From positions 84,113,512-84,177,511 of the forward strand of contig CM046876.1 of the NCBI GenBank assembly GCA_025667525.1: DNA of 64,000 nucleotides, written 5' to 3'. Below, piece after piece: positions 47,313 to 56,754 of this stretch; within the stretch, counting starts at the first letter, position 1; every line of letters starts with the position of its first letter. Origin of the DNA: Glebionis coronaria. Its lineage: Eukaryota > Streptophyta > Magnoliopsida > Asterales > Asteraceae. Under the pieces are notes generated by a model. That model ran no database searches, was not told the origin of the DNA, and saw nothing but the letters and a program-made list of their open reading frames with translations. Made by a program: the position numbers and the translations under genes.

Positions 47313-47925
47313 CAACACACTCGGACTCATCACACCTTCGCATCACCCTCTCTCGTCTCCTACCAAGACTCTCCCTCGCACCCCTTACATCAACCTCACA
47401 CCCTCGACACCCATCAACAAAAACTCAAAACCAAGATCAGACCCTCGACTCATCAGACTCTCATAAAAAACAATACTCTCGACTGAAATCCAACTCTTTT
47501 TCCAGACAAACCCTCTCGACTCCCTCAAAACCCTCACCTCTCGACCCAAGACCCTCCCACAAACTCTCGAAAGACTCGACTCATTTTTTACAGACCCTCT
47601 CACCCCCACATCTCTCACCTCACAAGACCCTCAACACAAATCAACACCTAGACTTGTGAATCCAACAACTTGATTCGACTGACATCAAACAACTCTCGAC
47701 CCTCACACCCTAACTCCCTCACACCCAAACCCACATCTCTCGTCAAACTCAATCACCCAGAAACTCTCAAACGAAGACCAAATCGACACCATTCAAAAAC
47801 GACTCACTTTTCTCACACCCTCAACATCACACAGACACATACACACTCCCGACCCTTACATCACCCTCGTTTCATACAATCAACACTTCACAACATCAAG
47901 ACTCTCTTTCTCACAGACTGAATCT
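47313..47925 (+). other. G-depleted, CTC/CGAC-rich tract
   Basis: About 600 bp composed almost only of A, C and T on this strand, with G mostly confined to CGA, AGA and GAC words; CTCTCGAC, ACCCTC and CTCACACCC recur, and GG is nearly absent. A 135-codon frame spans the LTR boundary (47,252-47,659) but is low-complexity (Ser, Pro, Thr, Leu) and starts in LTR sequence, so I do not treat it as a gene. It may be leader or LTR sequence of the downstream D element. Confidence 0.6.
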
Positions 47926-48791
47926 TGACAACACAACAAGAAAGACGCGACAGATGAAAGATAGACTCGATTGATCTCAAGATTAACAACCAGAAAACAT
48001 AAAACAGTACCTACCCGAGACCTTCTTTTACAAGATCTAGAAGCGAATCTCTTTAGCTGTTCTTCACTCGTGGGATATGCGATTATAGATCTTGGATTAA
48101 AGGAGAAAAGATAATCAAGGGGCGGAGTAATCAAAGTGATAGAGAATCAAAGTGAATTAGAGGATCAAGGAGCGGAGTAATGAAAGAGACGGATGAGTTA
48201 TATGTCTGAGGAGAGAGAGAGATATTTAATTATAGGGATTAAGTTGGGCGACGTTTACAAAGGGCGGAGGAAATTAAGTATTAGTGGGAAGTGGGAAACA
48301 CGTGGACGGAGGGAGTAAAGTTGGCGGAGTTTACAAAGATGAGAGTGGGAACACATGTTATCATGGGAAACTGTAATTCAGGCCACGAAAAACCAATTTT
48401 TTTGTTAAAAAGATTTTTCTAAAATCTCTCTCATTTTTTTTTGTTATTTTAATTATCAAATTTTTCTTTACATTTTTTTATCAAATTCGTTAGTTGATTT
48501 TAGTTTTTTATATCAAAATTTTCTTTTTTTTTTAAATTAAGTTAATTTTTTTTTAATTTTTGGCAAATCGTGTTGAGGCGAGTATTTTTTAAAAGTTAAC
48601 GTGAAAAAATATTTGTCGGGTTAAACGTTATTGTGGCTGGATTTAAAGACAAACGTGACGAGTCAAAGTAACGGGCTTCATTTATATCATCAATCGAGGA
48701 ATTTTAAGTGTTACTTACGGGTCTTTCGTTTTTTCACGAATTCTAAAATCCCGAAAACAACAACATTCACGTCATTTTTAATCGATATTTA
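47926..48791 (+). other. Region upstream of the D ORF
   Basis: No LTR matching the D 3' LTR and no primer-binding site were found, so the D element is 5'-truncated or its LTR is beyond recognition. GGAGCGGAGTAAT-type words repeat around 48,117-48,185. From 48,400 to 48,560 it is T-rich. Confidence 0.5.
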
Positions 48792-50984
48792 ATGGATTCG
48801 TTAGATTCGACACTTAAAGAGGGAGACTTGCATCGAATGCACGACAAAGCTAGAGAAAGTGGTATAAATTCATTTCAAATGCTTCAATATCATCTAGTTA
48901 CTCTTTCACGGCTTCCAGGAGGGAGCGAATTTGTGACAATCTTTGGACAAGATCGTCATATATTCATCGACTCAATTTTTACCACTTTGACCCAACTCGC
49001 CGAGCAACTCAACCATGGAAACTTTAATCACTCTGCATCGGCACTTGCATATAAGGCTCTTGTGACACAACTCACGCCTTTCCTCCAATTCAATATCATC
49101 ATGCCTGAAAGTTCAGTGATTTGCCAATCATTTCTTCGAGATACACATACCGAGTTTAGAGTTTTTCGTGATACAATATTGAAACTAATGACCTCGGTCT
49201 CGTCTTCGATTTATGAAAGATCTCGACTTCAGCAAGGGTATGATAATGGAGTGCAAGACTTTTCGATGCAAGAGGAAATTGTTCATACGATTGACAACTT
49301 GGAGCCTAACGATGGCAAGAGCACGGAATCAGGAGGACAACATGATACCAGTGGCACGTCAGAGAATGTTCACGAGATCTCTCTTGACGACACCTTACCC
49401 GTTTATGACGAAGAGCCTGCAAACATGGTACAATGTGATGTTGGTTATGATGTATATGCTGATGACATGCCGCATATTGAGCATTCTGAACCTAATTATG
49501 ACAAACATGGGATGGATAAGAGTGATAGAAATACCACTTATGATTCATCCGATGTGAGTCATAATGGGGGAGAAAGTGTTCAAAATGCTAAACATCATGA
49601 TAATTGTCTTATAACTGCTTCATTGACAGCTTCTGATTCCAAGATTAGAGAGTTCGAAACGATTGTAGCTCAACAATCAAAAGATCTGGAGGATGCCAAA
49701 ATTGAATTTTCAAAGAAAACGAACAAATTTGAAACATACTTTGAAAAACCTGAAAAGTCAAACGTTTTTCTTGAAAGAAAATTGGATCAAAAAGTGTTAG
49801 ATTCTAAAGCTGAAAAGGATAGTCTTTTGAAACAAATTCAACTGCTTGAATCTAAGTTGGCATCCCAAGATAACTTGCTCAAAGAGAATGAGACTTTAAA
49901 GGCCCAAGTACAGGAAAAGGTTTTTGCTATAGCTGCGTTGAAAAACGAGTTAAGGAAAACTAGAGGACCTAGTGTGGACACTAAGCTTGAAAAACCATCA
50001 ATCTTGGGGAAACCGCCTACAAATCAGTTTGTCAGACAACCGATTGTCAGACAACCTACTGCATTTAGATCCGAGCGACCACTATCCTCGAGACCGCGGT
50101 TTGCCTCCCAAGTTGATTTGGGTCATATTTCTAGAACAGTCACTCCACCAACTAGGCCTAATGTGACTAAATCAGCTTTAGCAAGACCAAATCATATGAT
50201 TGCCTCTAGTTTCCCTAAAAATACCAAGACCACGTCTAGAACTAGTTCAAATGACGTTTGCCATAATTTTGGTCAAAGGGAAACTATTCAAAAGACACAT
50301 GTAAGAGATAGCAATGTCCAACCTAGTCAGATGCCTTCTAGATTACCCAACACTGCTAACCGTAGCATGCCATCTTCTAGGAGCATCGATCAATCATCTA
50401 GGAATTATTCAGACATTAAATATGCTACTTGTAAAACATGTAGAAAATGTGTCTTTACGGCAAATCATGATGCTTGTGTCAAGAAATTACTTGATGAGGT
50501 GAACTCCCGTGCTAGAATTAAGTCCCAGTGGATAGCTAAAATCAAACCCTTTGGTAAAGTTTGGCGCCCCACTGGTAGAACTTTCACTCTTGTAGGAAAC
50601 GAGTGCCCTTTAACTAGGATAGTCTCTGATTCTACGAAGACTACTAGGGAGGAACTTGCAAAGGATGATACATCACTTAAGCCTGAACTTAAGATTTTCT
50701 ATAAAAGGAAACGTTTGCCAACTAAGACAAGTGAATCATCCCCTCAGGCCACCTCTGACACAAGAAAAGAAAACCGTGAACCCCCACGTGCTTCAAAAAT
50801 AGATATCTCTAACCCATGCAAAAGTATACAAACTCCTAATGAGAATGCAGGTACCAAAGTTGATGTTCCAAAAGAACGAAGCGGTCCAATCGTTGTATAC
50901 CGTTCAACTAAGGACACTCTTAGAGTTTGGTTGCTGAAGAAGCAGATATCAGAGAAACAAATGTCTCAGAGGATTCATGGTTAA
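48792..50984 (+). CDS. Gag-like protein of pol-less copia element D
   Basis: An uninterrupted 730-codon frame. Residues 1-150 are a compact, mostly helical-looking domain I do not recognise (LQYHLVTLSRLPGG, TTLTQLAEQL). Residues 160-275 are acidic. Residues about 281-390 are a heptad-like coiled coil. Then a basic, Pro/Arg/Ser-rich part contains KPSILGKPPTNQF, a Cys-His cluster CKTCRKCVFTANHDAC (547-562, C-x2-C-x2-C-x5-H-x2-C), and the tail LRVWLLKK. The coiled coil, SILGKP patch, Cys cluster and tail are features of the Gag of copia elements such as E; the classical CCHC knuckle is absent. The gene is followed by the hairpin array, not pol. It could be Gag or a captured/specialised Gag of a non-autonomous element. 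Confidence 0.75.
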   Translation: MDSLDSTLKEGDLHRMHDKARESGINSFQMLQYHLVTLSRLPGGSEFVTIFGQDRHIFIDSIFTTLTQLAEQLNHGNFNHSASALAYKALVTQLTPFLQFNIIMPESSVICQSFLRDTHTEFRVFRDTILKLMTSVSSSIYERSRLQQGYDNGVQDFSMQEEIVHTIDNLEPNDGKSTESGGQHDTSGTSENVHEISLDDTLPVYDEEPANMVQCDVGYDVYADDMPHIEHSEPNYDKHGMDKSDRNTTYDSSDVSHNGGESVQNAKHHDNCLITASLTASDSKIREFETIVAQQSKDLEDAKIEFSKKTNKFETYFEKPEKSNVFLERKLDQKVLDSKAEKDSLLKQIQLLESKLASQDNLLKENETLKAQVQEKVFAIAALKNELRKTRGPSVDTKLEKPSILGKPPTNQFVRQPIVRQPTAFRSERPLSSRPRFASQVDLGHISRTVTPPTRPNVTKSALARPNHMIASSFPKNTKTTSRTSSNDVCHNFGQRETIQKTHVRDSNVQPSQMPSRLPNTANRSMPSSRSIDQSSRNYSDIKYATCKTCRKCVFTANHDACVKKLLDEVNSRARIKSQWIAKIKPFGKVWRPTGRTFTLVGNECPLTRIVSDSTKTTREELAKDDTSLKPELKIFYKRKRLPTKTSESSPQATSDTRKENREPPRASKIDISNPCKSIQTPNENAGTKVDVPKERSGPIVVYRSTKDTLRVWLLKKQISEKQMSQRIHG

Positions 50985-50990
50985 GCATGC

Positions 50991-51849
50991 AAACAAGGAC
51001 TTACAGTCACATAACAGACTGTAACTCGATCTCAAAAGACAGGAAAGTTCATCCCGATGATGACTTATCCTAAAAACGAGAAATTCATTTTTCTCGGGCA
51101 TGAGCTTATGTTAAAAACATTCCACGTTTTTAAGCTCATGCACAAGGACTTATAGTCACATCACAGACTATAACTCGATCATCAAAGAAAGGAAAGTTTA
51201 TCGCCGATGGTAAACTTATCCTAAAAACGAGAAATTTATTTTTCTCGGGCATGAGCTTATATTAAAACATTCCAAGTTTTTAAGCTCATGCACAATGGCG
51301 TATAATCACATTACAGTTTATACCCCGTTCTTCAAAGGCAGGAAAGTTTATCGCCGATGATAAACTTATCCTCACAACGAGAAATTAATTTTTTCTCGGG
51401 CATGAGCTTATATCGAAAACATTCAAAGTTTTTACGCTCATGCACAATGACTTACAGTTAAATGTCAGACTGTAACTCGAACTTAAAATAAAGGAAAGTT
51501 TATCTTTTATGATAACTTATCCTCTTAATGAGAAATTCACCTTTCTCGGTCATGAGCTTGTATTAAAACATTCGAAGTTTTAAGCTCAGAAAGGAAAGTG
51601 TATCTTTTAAATAAGAGAACATTTACTCATAACGAGAAATTAACCTTTCTCGGTCATGAGCTTTCCGTTAAAACAGTCAAAGTTTTCAAGCTCATGAAAA
51701 CGACTTCTAAGTAAATGTCAGCTTAGGACTCGTTCTTCAAATAAAAGGAAAGTTTATCGCCGATGATAAACTTATCCTTAACAACGGGAAGTTTACAACT
51801 TCTCGGACTTGAGCTCGTTTTATAAGATATTCAACATCTTAAGCTCAAG
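50991..51849 (+). repeat. Six-unit array of four-hairpin repeats
   Basis: Starts 6 bp after the D stop codon. Units: 50,991-51,140, 51,141-51,290, 51,291-51,442, 51,443-51,588, 51,589-51,696 (short) and 51,697-51,849. A full unit has four hairpins: a (ACAGTC/GACTGT), b (AAGTTTATC/GATAAACTT), c (CGAGAAA/TTTCTCG) and d (CATGAGCTTA/TAAGCTCATG with an inner AAAAC/GTTTT). Stems change together: a is ATAGTC/GACTAT in unit 2 and CTAAG/CTTAG in unit 6; c becomes GAAGTT/AACTTC in unit 6; d becomes CTTGAGCT/AGCTCAAG in unit 6. Unit 5 lacks hairpin a. It would be transcribed as the 3' region of the D mRNA. Confidence 0.9.
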
Positions 51850-54563
51850 TAATTGGTTTTCAAAACTTTGAACACAATTTTTCGAGAATTTCTCAAAAGG
51901 TTTTTCTAAATCTTTCAAAATTGTGTGTTCAAAAATGTTTTGATAAAAAGAGCATGTCTTCTGGAATCGATAATATTTACGAACCTAGAAATGTCATTCA
52001 ATAATGACACGGGGTTGTAAATAAAGTTCGAGCAGAAGTTCAAACTTTTAGAACATGCTCAAAATGGTTTGCTATTATTTTCGATAGTAACCCGCTTTTC
52101 ACATTGAAGTCAAGCATTTCACCAGAAAGCTTTGACTTCAGAATCCGAAGTTATCAACTCTACAATCCAAAGTTCGTTGCAATTGATATCTACATACTCG
52201 ACGATGCGACTACTCAAACGGTGACTACAGCTCTTTCAATAGAACACGGGTCAACAATTGAGGGGGAGCAATTGTCCAGCATTCAGAATCCTTGATGCCG
52301 AGAGTGCCAAGTTCACATATTGGTGTTAAGACAACGATATCAATCATACACATGGAGTCAAGAGATAACTTCAGAAGTTACGAGGAAGACCAACATTCGT
52401 GAACAAGAACCATGTGCTTCTTTCATATGATGTTCTCCATCATTCAGGTCCAACCTCGTAAATTGCTAATATTGTGAATTCATTATCATATATGATCTTT
52501 GCACGTGATAAATACCTTACACTTGTGTTTAAAAGGTATTTAATTTACGTTTCAAGTACACCCTCATTAATTTGAGGGGGAGCTTGTGTAATTCATGAAG
52601 ATAATTGGATTTGCATTTTTCTTCCCAAATTTTCTTAAAATGCTATTAAATCAATTGATATTAAAAACATCAATTGGGTTAATATTTTTAATATGGGGGA
52701 GAAAATGTGATTTAATATGGGATATGATCAATCATAAATGGTTTGACTTAACGTGCTAGCTCATCCCGACATGTGCGAAATGTTTTCGGATATCGTGGCA
52801 TATGTTAAGGGGGAGCAAAATAGATTTGCACTTCAAAATGCATTTCATGGTGATTTATACTTACCCGCAACCCATTTATTTCACGACGATGAAGATTGTG
52901 GTGACATAAGGATGGTAGGATAGGTTAAAGTCCAATGATTTCTCTAGAACCGGAGGAATCTTCCCAAGGACATTCCATAGCTAGAAATAGTAGTCCTTAG
53001 GAAAGATGGAGAAAGATTGTGAACGTAGCTGAATGCCGACCAAGTACTTAAGTTAGCACTGGAACAATCACAACAAGGTGCTAGTGATGACGTATTGGTA
53101 AGCATTGAAGGGGTTGAAGAATGAAAAAGAATTGTAAAGATAAAGGGTGTAAAGAAAGAAGCCCTCCTTACAACTTTAGGCAGAAACCGGGTCAATACAT
53201 ATGCTATTGAGGTCATTTTTGCTAATGATTCTCGGTATTGAAGAAAGACATCATGGACCCAGTGATGCAATGCACAACCCTTCCCAGCTAACTCAAATAT
53301 CTCTTAAAAGATATTTGTTTTAATCACACGAAGACAACACATTATCTATTGATTTATTCATTCCGAATAAATTGGTATTGAAAAGGTGGCACTCCTCTCC
53401 AGCCTCCGATCACTAAAAATCCAAAATGCACGATCGAGTCTAGAGCCATTTGAGATCATCAAATATCTCATTAGGACACACTTTCATTATTCCTTGCTTG
53501 TTCACACAATGTGAAAAGTAAGAAAGATATTAAGAGTCCTACCCAAAATCTTCATGATCTTGCCTGAACATCCGAGTAATACGAAAGTATTTACAATGAA
53601 GATGGAAATCCTTCTTGAGCGAATATCAAAAAGCTCATGGTAGGTGACTTGTGCGATTCTTTATGAATCAAACTTGTGATAACTGGAAAGCAACAGTGGT
53701 TTAATTTCTTAAATGAATTTAAACACGTTCCAGGCCTCTACGCAATATCTTAGTGATCTTGCCAGAACATTCAGAGTAATACTATTAAGTATTTACAGTG
53801 ACGAATGGAAATCCTTCTAGTGTTAACATCAAACAGCACTTGGTAGGTAACTTGCAAGATTCTATATGAATCAAGCTAGTGACAACTGGAAAGCAACGAC
53901 GGTGCGGTTCTTAATTGAACTTCACTTGTTCCAGGAACATGAATTGACGGCTTCAAATCATGCGGATAAGATTATCCAAATGATTCACTCTTTACGTTCG
54001 CAGTCAGCTTTGGACGGTCGAGTAAAGAGAACGGGTTTACCCGCGAAATCTTGTCAAGGAGGTTCTTTATTGAAACTACCTGTCACAAGTACGATATTTA
54101 ATATCGTCCAACGGTCTTCACCGACCGGAGGTAAAATGCTACCGAATTAGAATGAAATGTTCAAGGCCATTTCATCCGTGTATATGGTTTGTTGCTAACT
54201 GTCTTATGCAGCGTAACAAGAAGGTGGCATTGCGGTGTATAATCCAGAAGAAGTCGTCACCACATGCTTATACTACATACACTTAGTACTTCAACAAATT
54301 CAAGAAAGTCTGAAGGTCAAGTCTTCCGCTGTATCAAACTCTAAAGCTTTCAAGAATTTAAAGGTATAAGTATGTGGAACATGAAGTCACGAAGAGGCGA
54401 ATTTCACAAGTGATGAATGCACAAGGTCAAGGCAAGGAAACATGCTCAAGACTAAAGTCAAAGATCACATCAAGCATATTCACAAGAACAAGATCGAAGA
54501 CTCAAGCATAGTATGCTAGGTTTAAGATTTTGTAAAATGGTGTGACCTCCCTTAGGGGGAGAT
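51850..54563 (+). other. Structured 3' non-coding region of element D
   Basis: No gene is supported. Hairpins hp1 (51,868-51,932) and hp2 (51,992-52,009) have counterparts in element E. From about 52,700 to 54,170 the sequence is a diverged copy of E's 3' region (26,930-28,620), with GTTCTTAATTGAAC (53,907-53,920), ACGATATTTAATATCGT (about 54,091) and two tandem blocks carrying ATCAAACAGC and GGAAATCCTTCTAG. In E the order is hp2, four-hairpin unit, hp1; in D it is array, hp1, hp2, so the region has been rearranged. It ends in a polypurine tract (CTTAGGGGGAGAT, 54,551-54,563). Confidence 0.7.
51992..52009 (+). repeat. Conserved hairpin hp2 in element D
   Basis: TGTCAT-TCAATA-ATGACA, a 6-bp stem, in the same sequence context as 29,321-29,338 of copia E, where the stem is TGTCG/CGACA. 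Confidence 0.65.
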
Positions 54564-55059
54564 TGTTGGAAATATGTTTTCCCAAAGAAAGTCTCGGTCA
54601 CATCATTATTAGCATAGATCACGAGCTATAGAATATTTAGAACTTTGTAACTTGGAGCGACCTCCCTTAGGGGGAGATTGTTGGAAATACGTTTTTACGT
54701 ATTTATGAAGGATCGGTCGCTCCAACGATATATTATTGTATTAGGCTCGTGATCCAGTTTGTACTAAATATAGTCCATATAGCCCACATGTAGGGTGGGC
54801 TATATATACCCCTCCTAGCATGTTAGGAGGGGTGGTTCTTCTCATTTAACACTTTTCATTAATCTAATTTCACTTTCTCTCTCTACTTTTCTTTTCTCTC
54901 CCTTCTCTCTCTACACCTCATCTCCTTCTTCCCCATTTCCACCATCTAATCAATAGATCTTCCATCATTTACCAAATCCTTAGAATCCGTAGACCTCGTC
55001 GGTTTGAATTGGAAGGCCTACTTTATACCAAATCGAAGCTTGGGAAAATCTCTACAACA
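54564..55059 (+). repeat. 3' LTR of element D with duplicated PPT/LTR start
   Basis: TGTTGGAAATA follows a polypurine tract twice: at 54,564 and, after a second copy of GACCTCCCTTAGGGGGAGAT, at 54,679. The LTR therefore starts at one of these, giving 496 or 381 bp. The end at 55,059 (...CTACAACA) is inferred by analogy to LTR E. A TATA box (CTATATATACC, about 54,800-54,810) is followed at once by a hairpin at 54,808-54,833 (ACCCCTCCTA with TAGGAGGGGT). C/T-rich sequence follows. No 5' partner LTR is visible. Confidence 0.7.
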
Positions 55060-56754
55060 CTATCCTATCATACCAAACTGTAATCAAACTTTAACCTACG
55101 AAAAACTCCTCTAAACTCACTGATCTAAAATACACTTTTGAAAATAACATCAAATCACCAATTTGACTCATTTAACAATTCTCATACTCCTAATATTGAC
55201 TAAATATTGTCCTAGCCAATTTCCACTAATCCTAATCACTTGCATGCCATTCCTTCTCAAAATCCAAATAAAAAATAACACATGCAATGTGATTAAACAA
55301 TTGAAAGATAATAATAACAAGAATATAGAATTATACTAACAACAATAATAATCAAATCACACTGTTCATCATAAAATAATTTTGAAAATAAAATGTCTTG
55401 CATGTTTGATTTTTTTAGCTTAAAACACTCACCAAGGAAATTCAAGGATGGGTCTTAGCTTAGATTCTTCCAAATTTGAGTAATCAAAACTTGATGATGG
55501 TGTTTGTGGTGTTAAAATAAGACGGCAAGACAAAGAGAAAAAGAAGGGAAAGTGTGTGTGATTTTTAAATGGGTTTAATGAAAGAAAAGTGAGTGGAATT
55601 TCTATTTATAGTATGGTGAGGGTAGGAAATGTAAATTAAGCTTTCTTTTTTACTCATTTTTAAAATACAAGTTAAAGAGCGGGAATGACTAGTAGTCGAC
55701 TTTTCAAAAATTTACGGGAGTAGGGTTTCGTAAAAATACTTTTCAAAAGTTAAAACGCATACAAACTATAATAATATGGTTTCGACACGACTTAATACGT
55801 AATTAAAACGAAAATTTAAAAATCTCTAATATCGAGATAATCGATATTAAAACGTAAAATTTGGGCATCCGTCGGTATCGCGATCACTAGCAGATAAATT
55901 CTATTCGTAAGATTTGCGAAAATTATAGTTTAACGGTTCTCATTAAAATCAACCAAAATTAATAAATCAATTCAATAGAATTTTGAACGAAATTATAAAT
56001 TAAAATAAAATATGACCTTATTTTTACGGGGTTTACATCCTCACCACCTTAAGGGACCGTCTCAGGGTTCGTTTCTCCTTATAAACTTCTTTTTCGAAAT
56101 TTATGTTAAACTCGGAATAAAATAGTGATCTTCAATACGAGGAATATAGATAAAACAAAGACGATAAACGCTTAAACGGACAAGATGCGCTAAAATGGTT
56201 TAAGGTTAACGATCGACGAGGGATCTCGAATCACGTAACCGTAAAACATAATAATCCACATTACTAGAAAAATGAGGGCGAAGAATGAATTAAATATGAA
56301 AATTAAAATATGGTTAGTCACAATTATCTGTCTCGGATTTGATATTACCATAAAACTAGGTTTAGGCACTTTATTGATTATTAAAATTTAAGGTTCTTTC
56401 GGTTATGGTGTTAAAATCTTAACATATTTTCAAAATAATGACAATATAGAGTTGTTTCAAAGTGTTCGCTGATTTGAAATCAAAACTACTAGTAAGAATT
56501 TTAACTACGTTATATTGGGATTAAGGCGAATTTTTATATCTAGTGAGTCACTATTTTTATAAAACAACTATTAAGTCTTTCGTTATAAAATGGTGTTAAA
56601 AATAGAAGTAAAACAAGTTCAAAAATTATTTCGGTAGTCTTAAGGAACTTTGAAAGAATGCAATGAAATTATTGATTAAACTCGTATCGATGGTTACAAT
56701 TAGAGAAAATATAATTTCCAAATTATTTTAATTTTTGTTTATTTTCATCCATTA
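55060..56754 (-). mobile_element. Probable LTR fragment of a chromovirus-type gypsy element
   Basis: On the minus strand a purine-rich tract (TTAAGGTGGTGAGGA, about 56,030-56,045) is followed by TGTAAACCCCGTAAAAATA (56,029 leftward), the usual look of a 3' LTR start in Tekay/CRM-like elements. A TATA box (CTATAAATAG) lies near 55,600. The far end may be at about 55,079. To the right up to 56,754 is unassigned AT-rich sequence, probably internal remnant. There is no coding sequence, and the family is recalled rather than tested. Confidence 0.45.

Noticed and set aside
47252..47659. 135-codon frame across the end of LTR A'
   Set aside because: It starts in LTR sequence, is low-complexity and follows the codon bias imposed by the G-depleted tract; no domain.
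50991..51849. CRISPR-like interpretation of the tandem array
   Set aside because: Repeats are whole ~150-bp units with internal hairpins and no unique spacers, in a plant genome; not a CRISPR array.
52944..53270. 108-codon minus-strand frame in the D 3' region
   Set aside because: Lies in sequence homologous to the non-coding 3' region of copia E, where the frame is not conserved.
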